A stretch of 64,000 nucleotides of DNA from Sipunculus nudus (GCA_026874595.1 CM049318.1:51054750-51118749); one strand, 5' to 3'; numbered from the stretch's first letter, positions 37,287 to 50,578 are shown. Program-made: numbers and translations. The notes: generated by a model from the sequence alone, not told the origin.

Positions 37287-38423
37287 TATATATATTAATT
37301 CCATTCATGAGTCTCTCGCTGAATATATATATACTCTCACAATAAAGATACCAGATGATCAAATAGTTAAGAAAGGTCGGATACTTTATTAATTGTCACA
37401 AAAATTTAAGACTGTCGGCACCGGACTAAACTGCACTGGAGAGGTAAAGTAGGCCTATGTTTTACTATATTCATAATTTAATTTTGTAATTTCCGTAAAG
37501 AAATGTAAAAAGTCAGGGATATAGTGATTCTGCTCAAGGACATAAATATGTATACTGTGTATAATACACATATACCTTAAGTCGCAAAGGGGCATTTATT
37601 CTTTTAAAAAAATAAAAATAGGCTCCCGCTGGTATTCCTGTCTATCGAGGAATTCCTGATACATGTTAGTACTTTAGTACTGGTCATAGAGAAACAAAAT
37701 ATAAGGTAATTCAGGTATAAAAGAGATAATTCCTCTTAAAATTTTTATTAAGAAAGCATATGAGGGCCGAAACATGCACTGCATGCATGGAGCGATGTCT
37801 GCATGCCGGGCGTGTGCGCATGCCTATAGTAAATATCTATTGTGTCTATTGAGAATCTGGTAAAATGTATTTAAATAACAACTTACTTATACAATACAAT
37901 ATGTAAGAAAATATATCATTTATAAGAACTTTATATATGCATATGCATGTATATATATAATTAATTGATTTGTATAAATTACATATATATATATGTTATA
38001 ACATATAACATATAATATACTTGTTTATTAAATAATATGTTATTGTTCACCAAGCACAATCATGATTATTTTATGAAATTTGCGCTAAACAGCGGTACTT
38101 GTCTCAGACAAAAATATAAAATACCACATAAGTTCTTCATCTTCCATAGCGATTCCACATTCCGCCAAGCATGTCTCTTTTGAAAATACCGCGTGACCGC
38201 TTGCGCTTGCCGCCCGCTTTAGCGCATGCGATGATTTAGAATGTATGTCAGCTGAAAAATAAATGCAATCCTTTTATATTTATATTTATGTTATAAGAGA
38301 ATGCGCTCAGTCCGATAACTGTTTTGTATGCATGTCATGTTATAAATAAAATTCGCTCCGTCAACATTTTTTGTTAAGAACTAGATGTCGTATACAGCGA
38401 AAAGCATGCATGATAATATTAGG

Positions 38424-38481
<58 letters not shown>

Positions 38482-38836
38482 CTCCTTTCACACACACATG
38501 CACACACACATATTTATGTATGTTAAGTGAGAATTAACGCAATAACTGAATTCCTGATAAAAGTCTTATGAAAAAGCCTCTCAAATTTATAGAGTTGAGA
38601 TATATAGAATAATATACGGATAATATATACGGATAAAAAGTTCATGGTTTTCTTCTAACGTTTATGTTAAACGTTATTGGTTATAAGTAAAGATTTAGAC
38701 AGGCCTTTTCATATTATAAAATAAATATTCCCCGTTCACAGTTACTTTAAAAAACCAGCTCGTTCCTCACATTTGCAGAATGTGTATAGTGGTGCAATGC
38801 AATGTTTGTGTACCTTGGCAAACGTTTAGTCTATAA

Positions 38837-38883
<47 letters not shown>

Positions 38884-39336
38884 TTCGCATTAATAGCAAG
38901 TACATTTGTGCATAATTTTGTGTTAAATTTGGATGTAACAGTAAGCAGTTTTTGGCTATTTTGATCACACAAATAAGTAAAATCTTAATACAAAACGCCT
39001 AAAATAAGATCGTTTATATACATTACAGTGCTGAGTTGGGCAAACACATCTTGTCCACCATATTTTTTTATTTCCCTGCATATGCAAGCGTGTTTGTGAA
39101 AATCGTAAAAGGCTGTATATATGGTTATGGCTTCCATAAAAAAAAATTATTGAGAAATTAAATTGATTGTACAATAGACTTTTCATGAATTCTTTTCTTG
39201 TCTAATGTCATGTTTTAATATGTATTCGGGATAAATCCTTTATTATATGTTTATATCTTGCCTGGGGGAGGGGGACGGAAGGAAAAAATCACAAAGTGAG
39301 CGCGAGAGAAAATATTACAAACAAGATGTAGAAATA

Positions 39337-39444
39337 GAGTGGCGGATCCAGAAATATGAGAACAAGGGTGCTAATATGGGTTAGCGGAAAGTGGGTATAT
39401 TAAGAATTAATAAGTTCTTTTGTTCTTTTTTTAACAATTTTCTG

Positions 39445-39503
<59 letters not shown>

Positions 39504-39849
39504 GTTTATTACTGGTATACATTGGGAGGGTCTTCCTCCCATATTGAAAAAAATTATAAACTGTTTCCTCGAAGTTATGACCCGGCAGAGTGTTATAACG
39601 GAAAGACTCGATCCGTCGGTAAAGAAATTTTGGGTGCTGTCTTAATTATTGAGCATATCACGTACAGATATGCACATTATGAATTAGAAAGTAACAAACT
39701 GTAGTTAATTTTATAATTTAATAGCTAGGGAATAAAATAATCTGAAAAAAAAATGAAAATTAATAACAAATATCTGGGAAAAAATTAAGTAAAAAGAGAA
39801 ATGTTTCAGCTCAAGGGGGGGGGGGGGCACCCCTCTTGATCCACCACTG
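39337..39849. mobile_element. hAT-like element nested in the right arm
   Basis: The left end GAGTGGCGGATCCAG and the complement of the right end (CAGTGGTGGATCAAG) form inverted termini. A G run and CACCCCTCTTG lie at the right, and a TA array (about 39449-39500) is inside. It interrupts the homology between the two arms of the 36060-40430 element, so it inserted later. No clear 8-bp duplication is visible. Confidence 0.6.
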
Positions 39850-41379
39850 TCATACAATATAATCAAATTGACCACATCTGTATGAGGGAAAGCAGCAAGC
39901 CTAATAGACCTTTATGGCATCGATTTATAGGTATTTTCCTTAAGATAATGAACAGATCCAGTCATTTCTATCATTAGGCTTTTCCTTTTGGCAATAAAGA
40001 GGTCGTGAATGCTGGATAACATCTCAAGGTCTTAGGGTCCGGCCCGATTGCAGTGAATGCAGACATACAGCAGGCTTTCATATGCATGGAGAGTGCGATT
40101 CCGTCCCACAGTGCACCGCGGTAGGTCTTCCATATTGTAAACAGGTCATGACTGCCTGTCTTAGAGGATCCGTGAGGAAAAAGAATCAAAATATTATATT
40201 TTTGAAGTAGGAAAGTACAATCAAACTTGTAGACGGTTAGTAACGGTTCTCTAGATAAGCCAGGTTCAGTTTTTGTAAGCGATTAGGCCTGTCATCTCAG
40301 CGGAGGACCCCAAACCCATCGTTACATATTTTGTAACGATGGTGCTCTTAGGATTTGGCAGATGTGCCAAGGACCCTACGTGTCCGTCCATCAGGTCTAA
40401 CATAGGACACAAGGGTCCAGAGATGGACTACAAATTCAGATGAAACCCGGTATAGTTACTAACGTTACGCTAGGGAGCGCTGCTGTATACACTTCTAAAC
40501 CTCCCAATCCCTGAAAAGGCTTCAGGTTATCCACGATTTCAGTTTACCAAATAGTAATTTAAATTTAATTGAAGATTTCCCCCGGGGGTAGTCTGAACGT
40601 AATTTCAGGTTACCACCGCACTGTTAAGATTACCTTCTCACTGATTTGACCAAATGATGAATTATTACGTTTAAATATGTGATTTGATGGCACCAGGTGA
40701 AATTTAAAATCTAGAATCAATCTATGAAAATTAAATTGTCGCAAAATGCTAATTATATTTATACTTATATTTCTGTTGATTAATACACTCCATCAAAGCG
40801 CATGATACGTTACATGCAAATTTTGTATATATTCAAAGATATATAGGCCTATGCAGAGCAACATGAAGAAACAATAGTATGGAGTAATTTGAAACGGTAG
40901 GTGTAATCTAAAATCGATACAACGGTAATCTTCCCACTGGCAGACTCGGACCCACAAGAGTGCGAATCTGCTGTTCAGGGGTTTTGGGCGTCCCGATCTG
41001 ACCCCAAAAGGCACCGGGGCTTTTACATGCAACATGTAGGTAAAATGTAGAGATGAGGGTGATGTATTCCGTTCAAGTATGTGGGTTTAGAATTATTTCA
41101 AGGCAAATTACATAGGTGTTTTTATGGTAAGGACTTCAAAGAATAAGTAATATTTTGTTGGCATACGCTTGTGGAATTATGGTATCTAGCGCCATCTAAT
41201 AACGGACAATGTTACTATTAGGTTCTCTCGTACGTTTTAGGTAGAATAGACACATTGACTGTGTACTGCCACGTTGGAAGAAACCGAAATATAAATAAAA
41301 GATGTGTCCTTGAAATGTAACAAATTTTGGTTTATAAAGTTAAACAGTTGATACAAGTAGTCCAGGCCGTCCCATAGTA

Positions 41380-41915
41380 GACTGGTATTCCGCTCTATTA
41401 TTTTTCTCTACCAATCATAGAGACGGGCGTACAACGCCATCTTCAGTACTCCCGGCAGACTAGTTCAAACTCAAATATGGATATATATGTGAAAAATAAA
41501 CATCTCATTTGCTCGAGAAAGTTGTCAAAAGATTGCTGTATATTTCATGTGATATTAATGATTAGATTAATAGATATTAATGATAAATCAATGTCACATA
41601 CAGTGGAATATCAAACTTATTCAGCATATTTGATTATCTATACATCCATCATTCAATTTTTGTGCAACAACTCATTTTTCAATATTTAAAACTAGAAAAA
41701 TATAGAAGTGACTCAAGAAAGTTATTTGACAAGAAGTCCTCATGGCTAATCAACCATGACTGCGTGAGCGTCCATGACAACCGGTATGAGCGTGCATATC
41801 ATAGTTCGAACCAGTCTACCGGTAAGTCAGGAGTTGCCGCTGGGAGTACCTAAGATGGCATTGTACGCCCGTCTCTAAGATCGGCTGAAGGCCATAATAG
41901 AGCGGGGTAACAGTC
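41380..41915. mobile_element. MITE with long inverted repeats and TA flanks, copy 2
   Basis: The left arm starts GACTGGTATTCCGCTCTATT and includes CATAGAGACGGGCGTACAACG. The right arm carries the complement (TGTACGCCCGTCTC, AATAGAGCGGGGTAACAGTC). Arms are about 90-110 bp, imperfect, and flanked by TA on both sides (41378-41379 and 41916-41917). The interior matches 19361-19766. No coding capacity. TA target sites suggest a Tc1/mariner-type origin. Confidence 0.8.
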
Positions 41916-43700
41916 TAGTCCCTTAGTGCCTATGAGGAAGAGGTTTGTTTCGAGTAGACGATCTCTGTCGGAAGGATGCAGAAACCATTTCCAAACATGT
42001 AAACGTACATGCTGCAAATAACCTTACAGTGCGAAAGTGGTGTTTTTTTTCCTTATCAGAAACGGTATAACCATATTACACAAGATTTGATTAAATATTT
42101 TATATCCTAGCAGACAAGCTCTCATTTGTGTTGAAGATTTGGATTTTATATACAGAAGTAGCCTAATATATCTGTCCACAAATGTTGTGTTTGTCGATGT
42201 CTCTTGTATTTCAGTATTGCCCAAGTAATGATTTTATCATAGCAAATGTTGGTATATCAGAAACGATTCTTCCCTTCCATATGCTCCGAAGAAATAATGA
42301 ATAAGGTAAGATTTGAAAAAGGATTATATGACATGATCATAACAAATATATCGTTAAACCCTTTACAGTATTTTCAATTTTGTCGTTGAATCAGGGTTAT
42401 TCAAACTAAACAATAGCAAATAAGTAGAAAGCATAAAAAATCGTACTTTATATTATACGATATTAATAGTGTATTTAAATCTAAATTCTTCAAAATATAT
42501 TTGATAATTGATGATGCTGTTATACTTAATCAATGCTTATTTATTTTAATGTGAAATATATTTTGTCTTCTATTATTGGATTAGTGATAAATACAATACA
42601 CTGATTTATTTGTTTCTTTTCAGTTAAGGAGGCCGAAGGATTACCTATATTTTCTCAATGGATTTCTCCTCTTTCTTTCGTACCTGATTTTCAGGATTGC
42701 TTGGACTCCTGTGGTCTTTTGGCGATACACAGAACACGTGGGAATAACTCTTGCTGCGGTACCTTTCACAATACCGACACATTGTACCGTAGCAGTGGGC
42801 CTAGCGTATATATTTAATTGTTACTGGATTTGTTTGATTTTTTTATACCGGATTGAAGGAATTTGAACAGAAAAAATCTAACGCTCATCGGTCTGACTGA
42901 AACAGTTTTTGCTGCCATCTGGCATATGGTATTAAAACTAGCTTTCTTTTTCTTTTTAAACGGGAGAAATTGCCAGGACATTCAATATAGAAACAAAAGC
43001 TAAAGAGTCCTGGACGTTTAGGCACAATTTCGGAGAGGCCCATCTGAGCTTGAATCGCCCTAGTTGGAGAGTATAGTGATATAGTGATCTTTTATTTGTA
43101 TTTTATATCATTATCGTGTCATTGTATGGTTAGAAAACGTGATATCATATGATCACTTGATTATAGCGAAATGTCATTGTTAGATGTCATCACAGCGTCT
43201 ATACAACTGACTGGTATGTTTGAGGCAGGCGACCATGGCCAGTGACTTCTACAAGTCAATCTTTGATTATCTCGGTCCTGCAGCCAGAAATTTGCGCGTC
43301 CAGCTGGACGCTTGGACCCCAAGAGCCAATAGCGTCTGAAAGAGATTAAATAGGCGATCTTTAATTGAAATTGTGAGGAAGTTGGCCGTACCAAAAGATT
43401 ACCTTTGATGGTTACATATTACGTTGGTTATTTCGTTAAAATAAAGGTGTATATAAAAACGTGTTTATAGTGAAAGGTGATAAATTAGTTGGTACTTATG
43501 CCGAGGCTCTGTTAGCCTGTGATTGTCCTGTAGGCAATCTGGAGAAAATCATATAAAAACTAGAAATGCTTTCTAGGGAATGCAAGCCTTCGCCATGTTG
43601 GGGAGGGGTCCCTATTAAGGGATGCAAACGGCCGCTAACCCCAGATTTGAGAGTAGACGTTTCAAAAATGCTAATGCGAACATTAAATCACAGTGCTTAA

Positions 43701-44132
43701 AGGGACATAATCAGGCGCAGTATTATGCCTATTCTTTCACCCTATCAGTTCAGTTTTGCTTTATACAAAAGTGTCCCAGCAAAAATCATCCCAGCACACA
43801 GTCTCAGTACCTCATACACGGCTGTACAACACCTTGTTTTGGCTCTGCGTTTTGGTAAACACAGCCCACTTGTGTCTGTTGACCATAACGAGGCCGCTAG
43901 ACCGGAGGTTCGATTGTGAGCCGCAACACGCGGTGTTTTAGACAGCGGAAACATGTATTGCATTTTTTAGACAAAGTCAGTCAGGACATCTTCTGATTGA
44001 CACGTGTTGTGGCTCCGCGATGCACACAGCCACACGCAATGTGTTTTATTTTGGCAGGTGCAGATGTATTTTATAAGGAAAGAAGCTTTTTTTCATGTTA
44101 ATTCAACATGCTTTATAGATGATTGGGTTCCT
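43701..44132. mobile_element. MITE flanked by TTAA
   Basis: Ends AGGGACATAATC and the complement of GATTGGGTTCCT are inverted and flanked by TTAA at 43697-43700 and 44133-44136. TTAA target sites fit piggyBac- or Kolobok-type elements. A partly similar sequence around 45370-45692 shares AGACC-GAGGT-CGAT and ends in GATCAGGTCCC followed by TTAA, but its left end is lost. Confidence 0.6.
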
Positions 44133-46512
44133 TTAAGTTCATTCTTTGAAACCGGCGGTGTACACAAGATGTATTACAGACATCCACTGGACACCCACAC
44201 TGCAAAGCACTGGGAGCTCGACCGAGTCTTCATTGGCATTCCCGAAATGCCCTGAAAATTTCATGGGATTCCTTTCATGACTGTGTGAACAAACACACAC
44301 AATCACAACCCCATATAAACGCACACACACTAACAAGAATGAACGTATACCCTCCTATCAGAGGTAGCAAATTTTACTCAAGGAACCTATTCCGATATCT
44401 GACTTTGATAATACCTTGAACCTTTTATAAACTTAGGCCAGAAAACGCGGATCTCACCGCACAGAGGCTTTAATTTATATCCACCGACCGTGGGGTCCGA
44501 CAAAATAATACAATCGCATTCACTTGGACACTTGGGGGCAAGTCAGACGTGTTTGTTTTTGGGTGTTTGTTCACAACATAACTCACGTAATTATGAACGG
44601 AATCTCATGAACTTTTCAGGCCATTAACGGAATGGGCCAATAAAGAGTCGATTAGTTTTTTGCGCGGATCCGGAATATATTCCCGATTCAAGAAAGTCAT
44701 CAAGAAATAATCACAACTGTAGAGTCACTTACGCACGAATGAACCTGGAAATATAGACGGATTGGGGAGCATCCCACAATAGGGACAACCCATCGCATAG
44801 CGGAGGTTTGCATTCCTTGGAATGCAGATTTATAGTTTGCATGCTTAGTTCCTTCGGTGACCATGAATTGACATTGACGGGTCACCTTGCCAATCTCTGT
44901 ACATAAAGCATACCGTAAATGCAAAGTAGGCGTACAGGGATATCCATTTCCTTTAGCTTTTTTAAAGTTATCTTGTCGTATTGTGTTATATATATATATA
45001 TCTGAAATGTCTGGACAGTAAACGGCGTGGCTGTCAGAGCGGTTTGAGGTGGCCGAACGCCACCACCTGAGCCACTGAGAGTGTTTCGATTGGTTACAAT
45101 AACTGTTAGTATTATCCATGTAAAATAAATATGCTAATTAATCCATGGGTTTAAAATATATGAATTATGTTAATGATAAGATACATTATAGTTTTATAGT
45201 GACCAGCATAACTAAAACTAGAAAGTTACTTTAAAATTTGCAAAAATAGGTGTATCATCACACATTATTATATCATTTTTTTTCAGCAAAACCACCACGG
45301 CACATGGACTTATCATCTTAAATTCACCTTGTTTAATTCGTTGTTATGGTTCTCTGTGAGAGTAAACATCTTTTCAGTATGTCTGTTTACCATAAAAAGG
45401 CTTTGAGACCAGAGGTCCGATCTTGCGCATGGGCGGTAATTCCCAAACAACGAAAAGAAACATTAAAGTAGAAATACCTGTTTGAAGCTTGAAAAATCTT
45501 GATTCGACAAGTGGCGTGCGCTCTTTGTTTATGTCTTGGACCACTGATCGCGCCCGATGCAACCTTATTTCTACTTGTGTCAGGAGTACACAAACGGCTT
45601 TGGAACGAAATATTGGCAGATACCATAATATTTCGACGAGAAAACTTGTGTTTTAGGTATATTTAACATGCCGTGTATGTGATCAGGTCCCTTTAAAACG
45701 TTCCCACCTGGGTATTGGAATTATCGAATTTCGCCTGGTTACTATAGTCCGTTCCTGTACCCCTGTCCACCTGATTTTTCGCGATTAACTCTTCATCCTC
45801 ATATTTAAACTTTCAGAGCTTCATTTATTTTATTTTTTTAATTATTAGCAATCAGAATAACTGTCAATTATGAAATATTTATATTCCAACTATTAATGAT
45901 TAAACAGACGAATAAAGTCGGAGATGTATTACTCTCTGACATCATAATCATAATTGTAGCGTTCTTTACTCAAGTCACATGAATTAGACTACCTTAATGT
46001 GCCTGCACAGGCTCCAGTCAGACCTCAGTCCAGACTGGCTATTCTTTTGATTGCTTATAGCTAGTAGTGAATGTACCACACAGTGGCAATATTTGTCCTA
46101 ATAAGCATACTTCTGATCTAACAACCACTAGACTTCCTAATGTCAGCGAAGCAAAGATCTTGCTATAGTCAATAGCTTGAGTGGAAGCCCTGCTTGTTCA
46201 CCCTATTACTTGGTACTGTGAGATAAGGTAATAGGGTTAGGTCCCCCTGTCCCAGTGCTATGTTTATTTAGCAGTTACATTTTATGATCACTGGTCATCC
46301 GCATGGATCCTGTGCATACTCACTGTTACTGTCCACTTGTATAATGTCAACCAAAAACTGAAATATAAAGGTTTTGCAGACCTAAAAGTGTTCCTGTAGA
46401 AAGATTCTTAGAGTGTCTCAGAGAAAGTTTGTAGAACAGTATGGTATATCTAAAGATCTATTGGGTAACTTGGGTTATGTCCATCATTATATTTTATAAT
46501 ACACACACAAAT

Positions 46513-46568
<56 letters not shown>

Positions 46569-46792
46569 CAATTTAACATTGCATGTTATTAGTAATCTTT
46601 ATGTTTAAAACAGGGAGAAGGTACAAGCATCAATTTATTTAGTACTCTTAAAACAGGAGCATCTATAGTAATATTTCAAAGTTGGTGGCAGCTCTGAAAG
46701 TGACAGCGGCTACTTCCATTTAGTGGGCACTTTTGTAAAGTGGGCATTTTGGCCTAGTCCTAAGGGTGCCCACATAAAAGAGGTTCGACTGA

Positions 46793-46838
<46 letters not shown>

Positions 46839-47024
46839 AACAATTGTATATTGTATATATGTATGAAAATATCTATATTTATATATATATATGTATAAAG
46901 ATTGTGAAAAACCGTAACTTACACATTTTTTGGCCTCAAAATATTTGAGTAACGTGTTTTCACAATTATAACAATATGCTCCATCCCATGTTGAGCACTT
47001 TGAAACGATTGGACAAACGAATTC

Positions 47025-47076
<52 letters not shown>

Positions 47077-47134
47077 TTCTAACCACATTTAACTGATGAT
47101 CGGGTCGCATCCCGTGAAACAGACTGTTGTGAAT

Positions 47135-47220
47135 TTACAGTGTTGTTTTTCTTCAGAGTTATACCGATCTGGCCTAGTCTGTAGGCCATAGAGCACTTTA
47201 CATCGGGGGGTAACACTACC

Positions 47221-47223
<3 letters not shown>
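47135..47223 (-). repeat. Inverted copy of the 37147-37234 repeat
   Basis: Reverse complemented it reads GAAGGTAGTGTTACC, then CTCTATGGCCTACAGACTAG and AAACAACACTGTAA, and is followed on the plus strand by a TA array as at 37234. Confidence 0.75.
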
Positions 47224-47295
<72 letters not shown>

Positions 47296-49779
47296 GTTCA
47301 CATAAGGGTTTGTTCGAAGTACATCTAATAGGAAAAATGCAATAAATCCTAACAAAAATGGTTCAAATAAAAAAATAAAATTAAAAAAAAACATGCCTCA
47401 GTGGGCATTCTACTTGACCGATACAGAGGACCTATTATCAAAATGACCTTTGAACGCTTTGTTACATTTGTGAGGCACACTGCGACTAGCTCCTGCTCTG
47501 AACTTGTTAAACTGTACGACAACTAACATTTTGTTCTTTTCAAAATATCCATAATAATTGTAGAGTGTGTCTGTAATTTATTCTGTCACTGAACAGAAGT
47601 TGGATCTTAAGGTACTTCTATTGTCAAAAACCCTTATATTTTACATCAGTCGAAGAGTTGTTTTTAATTACATTGATCTTTCTGATGGTAAACATTTTCT
47701 TTTTACTTTTCATTCATATTACCATATTTGTAATATTAATTAAAAGGCAGGCTAATTTAAGCACCGAGTCATATAAAGCCACTTTTTAGTGGACTGATAT
47801 GAAAGACATTACAATATCTAACAATATTTTTCCTCTACTTTTTGTCTTTTTCGTTGAAAAATGAAATTTTAAAATTTTATTGAATTAAAATTTAAAATTT
47901 TAGTTTCATGCTAGTAAGAAAACTTTAAACAAAACTGAATAGAATCATCGATGAAATATAGTGAATAATGATAATAATCTTAATGATAGTATAAGAGGTT
48001 AAAATGACCCCCCCCCCCCCCCCCATAGCATGCAGCATTTATTAAGCGCTGAGTAAATTGATCATTTTCATTATTTGTCTAATATTGTTTTTGTCTATTC
48101 CCCGCCGATGCTTATATTTTTAAGGTGAGTCCAAAAAATGGAAGAAAATGGTAGACTGGGTTCTTCCTCAATATAACTCGGAAACCGATCTAAAGAAAAG
48201 GGCTACTCGCTTATCCCATTGAGAGGCTTTGTAAAAATGACAGTTTCTTATTTTTCGGTTGTTAATAATTTTTTAAGTTACATGGAAGTTTCTAGACAAT
48301 GTGAGAGCATGAACAAGTCTATAATATTCCTAGGCACATCCGGAGTTCCATGTAGCACGATGTTAAAATATAAGAAGGAGCGCGCAAATCCGATAAGAAA
48401 CCTCGCACCTAGTTGTGAAACCCGGTTCGTGTGGGTCCTGACGCCAGTGAACTCGCAGCATCTTTTACAGTTTCACCGCTGGGGGTAACATAAATGACAA
48501 AATAGATCTGCCCTATTTGTCACACATGGATTGACAATGGATGCTAACATCAATAGAATACAGACTATATAATCTGTGTTGACATAATTTGAATACAATT
48601 TGACTAAATATCCCAGCTTAATTTTTTAATAATACTCAGATCATGACGTATTGTCGGCGAACGACATTAAAGGATGCAAAGACCGTGTTTTCACTGACCC
48701 GGAAACCTGAGTTTAAAGCACCATTTCTCGATTGCCCGACAAGATTCCAGTATCATTCAAAGAGCAATATGACATTGCCTTTTGGAATAAAATATGCTCT
48801 TAAAAGGCTATTTCGGATAACCGTAATGTTGACCACTTGAATTTTGCCGTATGGGCAAGTCACTTAGTTTATAGCTAGGGTAGAAAAAGACAGATAAAGT
48901 TAAGCGACGGCGAGGCTAAGTAGCCAGCAACTCTGTCTCTCTGTAGCAGAGCCCTTACCCAAGGACTTACAGTATGACCGTGTTCGGCATATAAATAATA
49001 ATCATTCTAACTTTGACATATCAAATTCCTGGGTTGTTGTATTTTATCAGAGAGAGAAATCCTTCAGATGATATAGCACGCTTCGGAAGCAAGGTCTCAG
49101 CTAACCAGAGCTCAACACCTTTCTCCCAAGGAGATGAGGTGACACTGCCAAATATTGTGTACCTTACAGCGAGCACAGTACACGTTGTAAAATCGGAATA
49201 TTGTTTTCTTTAACATCAGGTAAAGAAAAACACTTTTAATCAAACATTTCACACAGTCCTAACTAAGCTTTACGTTACATCAAAGTACTCTTCACAGAAT
49301 TAATATGACAAAGATTATACAGTTTATCTGTCATAGTCCCATCAGCCTAGGATGTCATTTGGCGCCAGTATCAGATACACTATAAAATATGTTATAAAAG
49401 CATCAAAATTCAAAAATTGGTTTAAAACGGTGACAGACTTTTGTTTTATCAGCTGGAAGATGCTGAACTTACTTGCATATAATTAACTTTCATTTACGAT
49501 ATACATATCCCATGATGCACAGTAGCTCATGTAATTTGGTAAACCGTGATGATAACAACATTAATATCTGATTACCCCTGTCTTAATATTTGCTACCAAA
49601 ATTGCATACATTATGTAAAAAAAGCAAATTAAATGATTTGAAAGACCAGAAAAAACATTTTCTTGATGAAAGCCCATTACTAAAAACTTTATTTATTTAC
49701 AAGGAGAGTACAAATAGTAATCTAACTAATCATGACATTCTCAATATATTTTTCCGCCTGATTTCGCTTTTAGGCAAAA

Positions 49780-50125
49780 TTCACGTATATTTAATGAGAT
49801 CAGAAGTCACTTTGTGGTTTCGCCGCGATAACTTACAAGGAATATAACGCTTTTTAATGAAACTCTAACATGAAATATCAACCAATATAATATCTCGACT
49901 AAGTTCAATTCCTAACAAATTCTATGCGTATTTTATGAGGTCAGGGGTCACCATAATGGCTTACTAAAATTCTGACGCATTTTCAAGAAACTCATCATAA
50001 ATATTTACCAATATAGTTTTTTCACCTGAAATAAATTCTCTGCAAAACCATTTTATGAGGTTTAAGAGAGGTCACAAGAAATACGACGGGCGTATTATGC
50101 CCCTTTGCGGTGCTTTTGTTTTCTA
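49780..50125. repeat. ATTTAATGAGG repeat, second copy
   Basis: Two to three degenerate units of about 130-170 bp contain TTTTATGAGGTCAGGGGTCACC, ATATCTCGACTAAGTTCAA and TTCAAGAAACTCATCATA. The final unit ends ATACGACGGGCGTATTATGCCC with a small GGGC/GCCC hairpin. 20600-20950 carries the same words in the same order. Confidence 0.65.
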
Positions 50126-50578
50126 AATTAACTGAACTTCAAACTCATTTGTCGTCAGACTACTTGTATATTATGAAACTATAATGCACGGACACGCGCA
50201 ATCCAGGGCTCTGCGCGGGCTGAAAAAATGTAACCCGCCCCCGTTACGCATCACAGAGTATCAATCCTTAATAAAAGAATACAAATTTAGCCAAGCCCCG
50301 TAGTTTCTATAATTCTTCCATCCCCGTCCCCGCCCCAATATTTCAAGACAACACGTTAGCTATACAACCATATACGGTAGGACCTATATAGGACCACATA
50401 CCCCAAATGTTCATGTCAGCGGAACAGCTCCCCAGGTAACCTTTTCTCCATACCTGTTGATGCATGTCAAAATTCACGAGTCGATGAAATGGTCGGCGAA
50501 TCAACCCTGGCACGCATAGTGTTATAAATAGGTTACTCCAGTGCCTCAGTGCAACGGGAAATCCTGAGGGATGCTCAT

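Larger units (their letters stand above)
36060..40430. mobile_element. Complete Mutator-like non-autonomous element
   Basis: The two ends are exact complements (TAGTCCATCTCTGGACCC at the left; its complement at the right) and are flanked by a perfect 9-bp duplication, CAAATTCAG, at 36051-36059 and 40431-40439. The outer arms, 36060-36637 and 39852-40430, are nearly identical inverted copies of about 580 bp with scattered differences. Weaker inverted homology continues inward (36783-36915 versus about 39200-39300, sharing the CCCCCTCCCCC/GGGGGAGGGGG and ATTCGGGATAAATC blocks). Each arm contains a palindrome CATCGTTACA-AAATA-TGTAACGATG (36148-36172 in the left arm). The core carries TA and GA arrays and no transposase. 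A 9-bp duplication with long inverted arms fits the MULE superfamily; family assignment is inference. It lies in intron 3 of TLCD3 copy B. Confidence 0.88.
33421..42866 (+). pseudogene. TLC-domain protein, TLCD3/FAM57 type, copy B, disrupted
   Basis: Five exon equivalents: 33421-33554, 33684-33770, 34762-34934, 42215-42305 and 42624-42866, all with GT-AG borders and clear similarity to copy A (VTAIQG, THAYFVHDIWAKIR, FRIAW, VPFTIPTHC). Exon 3 is 32 bp shorter than in A and C; most of that is a 29-bp loss between RHY and the KAEKL segment that shifts the frame and exposes TAA at 34871. Exon 4 is 1 bp longer and reaches TAA at 42302-42304. Exon 5 has an extra base in a T run near 42840, giving an early stop at 42864. 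The paired His (FFHH) survives in the shifted frame. Intron 3 is over 7 kb and filled with transposons. Best read as a decaying tandem duplicate; assembly error is a weaker alternative because three exons are hit. Confidence 0.8.
42867..50578. other. Intergenic between TLCD3 copies B and C
   Basis: No gene recognised. It holds a TTAA MITE (43701-44132) and a related partial copy ending at 45692. A GGAATGCAA-CCTTCGCCATG repeat lies at about 43575, inverted near 44790-44830, and again near 53350 in copy C. A tRNA-like A-box remnant on the minus strand lies near 45000-45095. A Tigger-like end (CAGTCGAACCTC, inverted) lies near 46780. TA arrays lie at about 46518-46565, 47027-47074 and 47224-47291, a C run at about 48007-48024, and the ATTTAATGAGG repeat at 49780-50125. 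Short open frames at 48219-49213 show no known domain. Confidence 0.5.

Noticed and set aside
48219-49213. Three open frames of 65-89 codons
   Set aside because: Unrecognised products, no splice structure, and expected by chance at this length.
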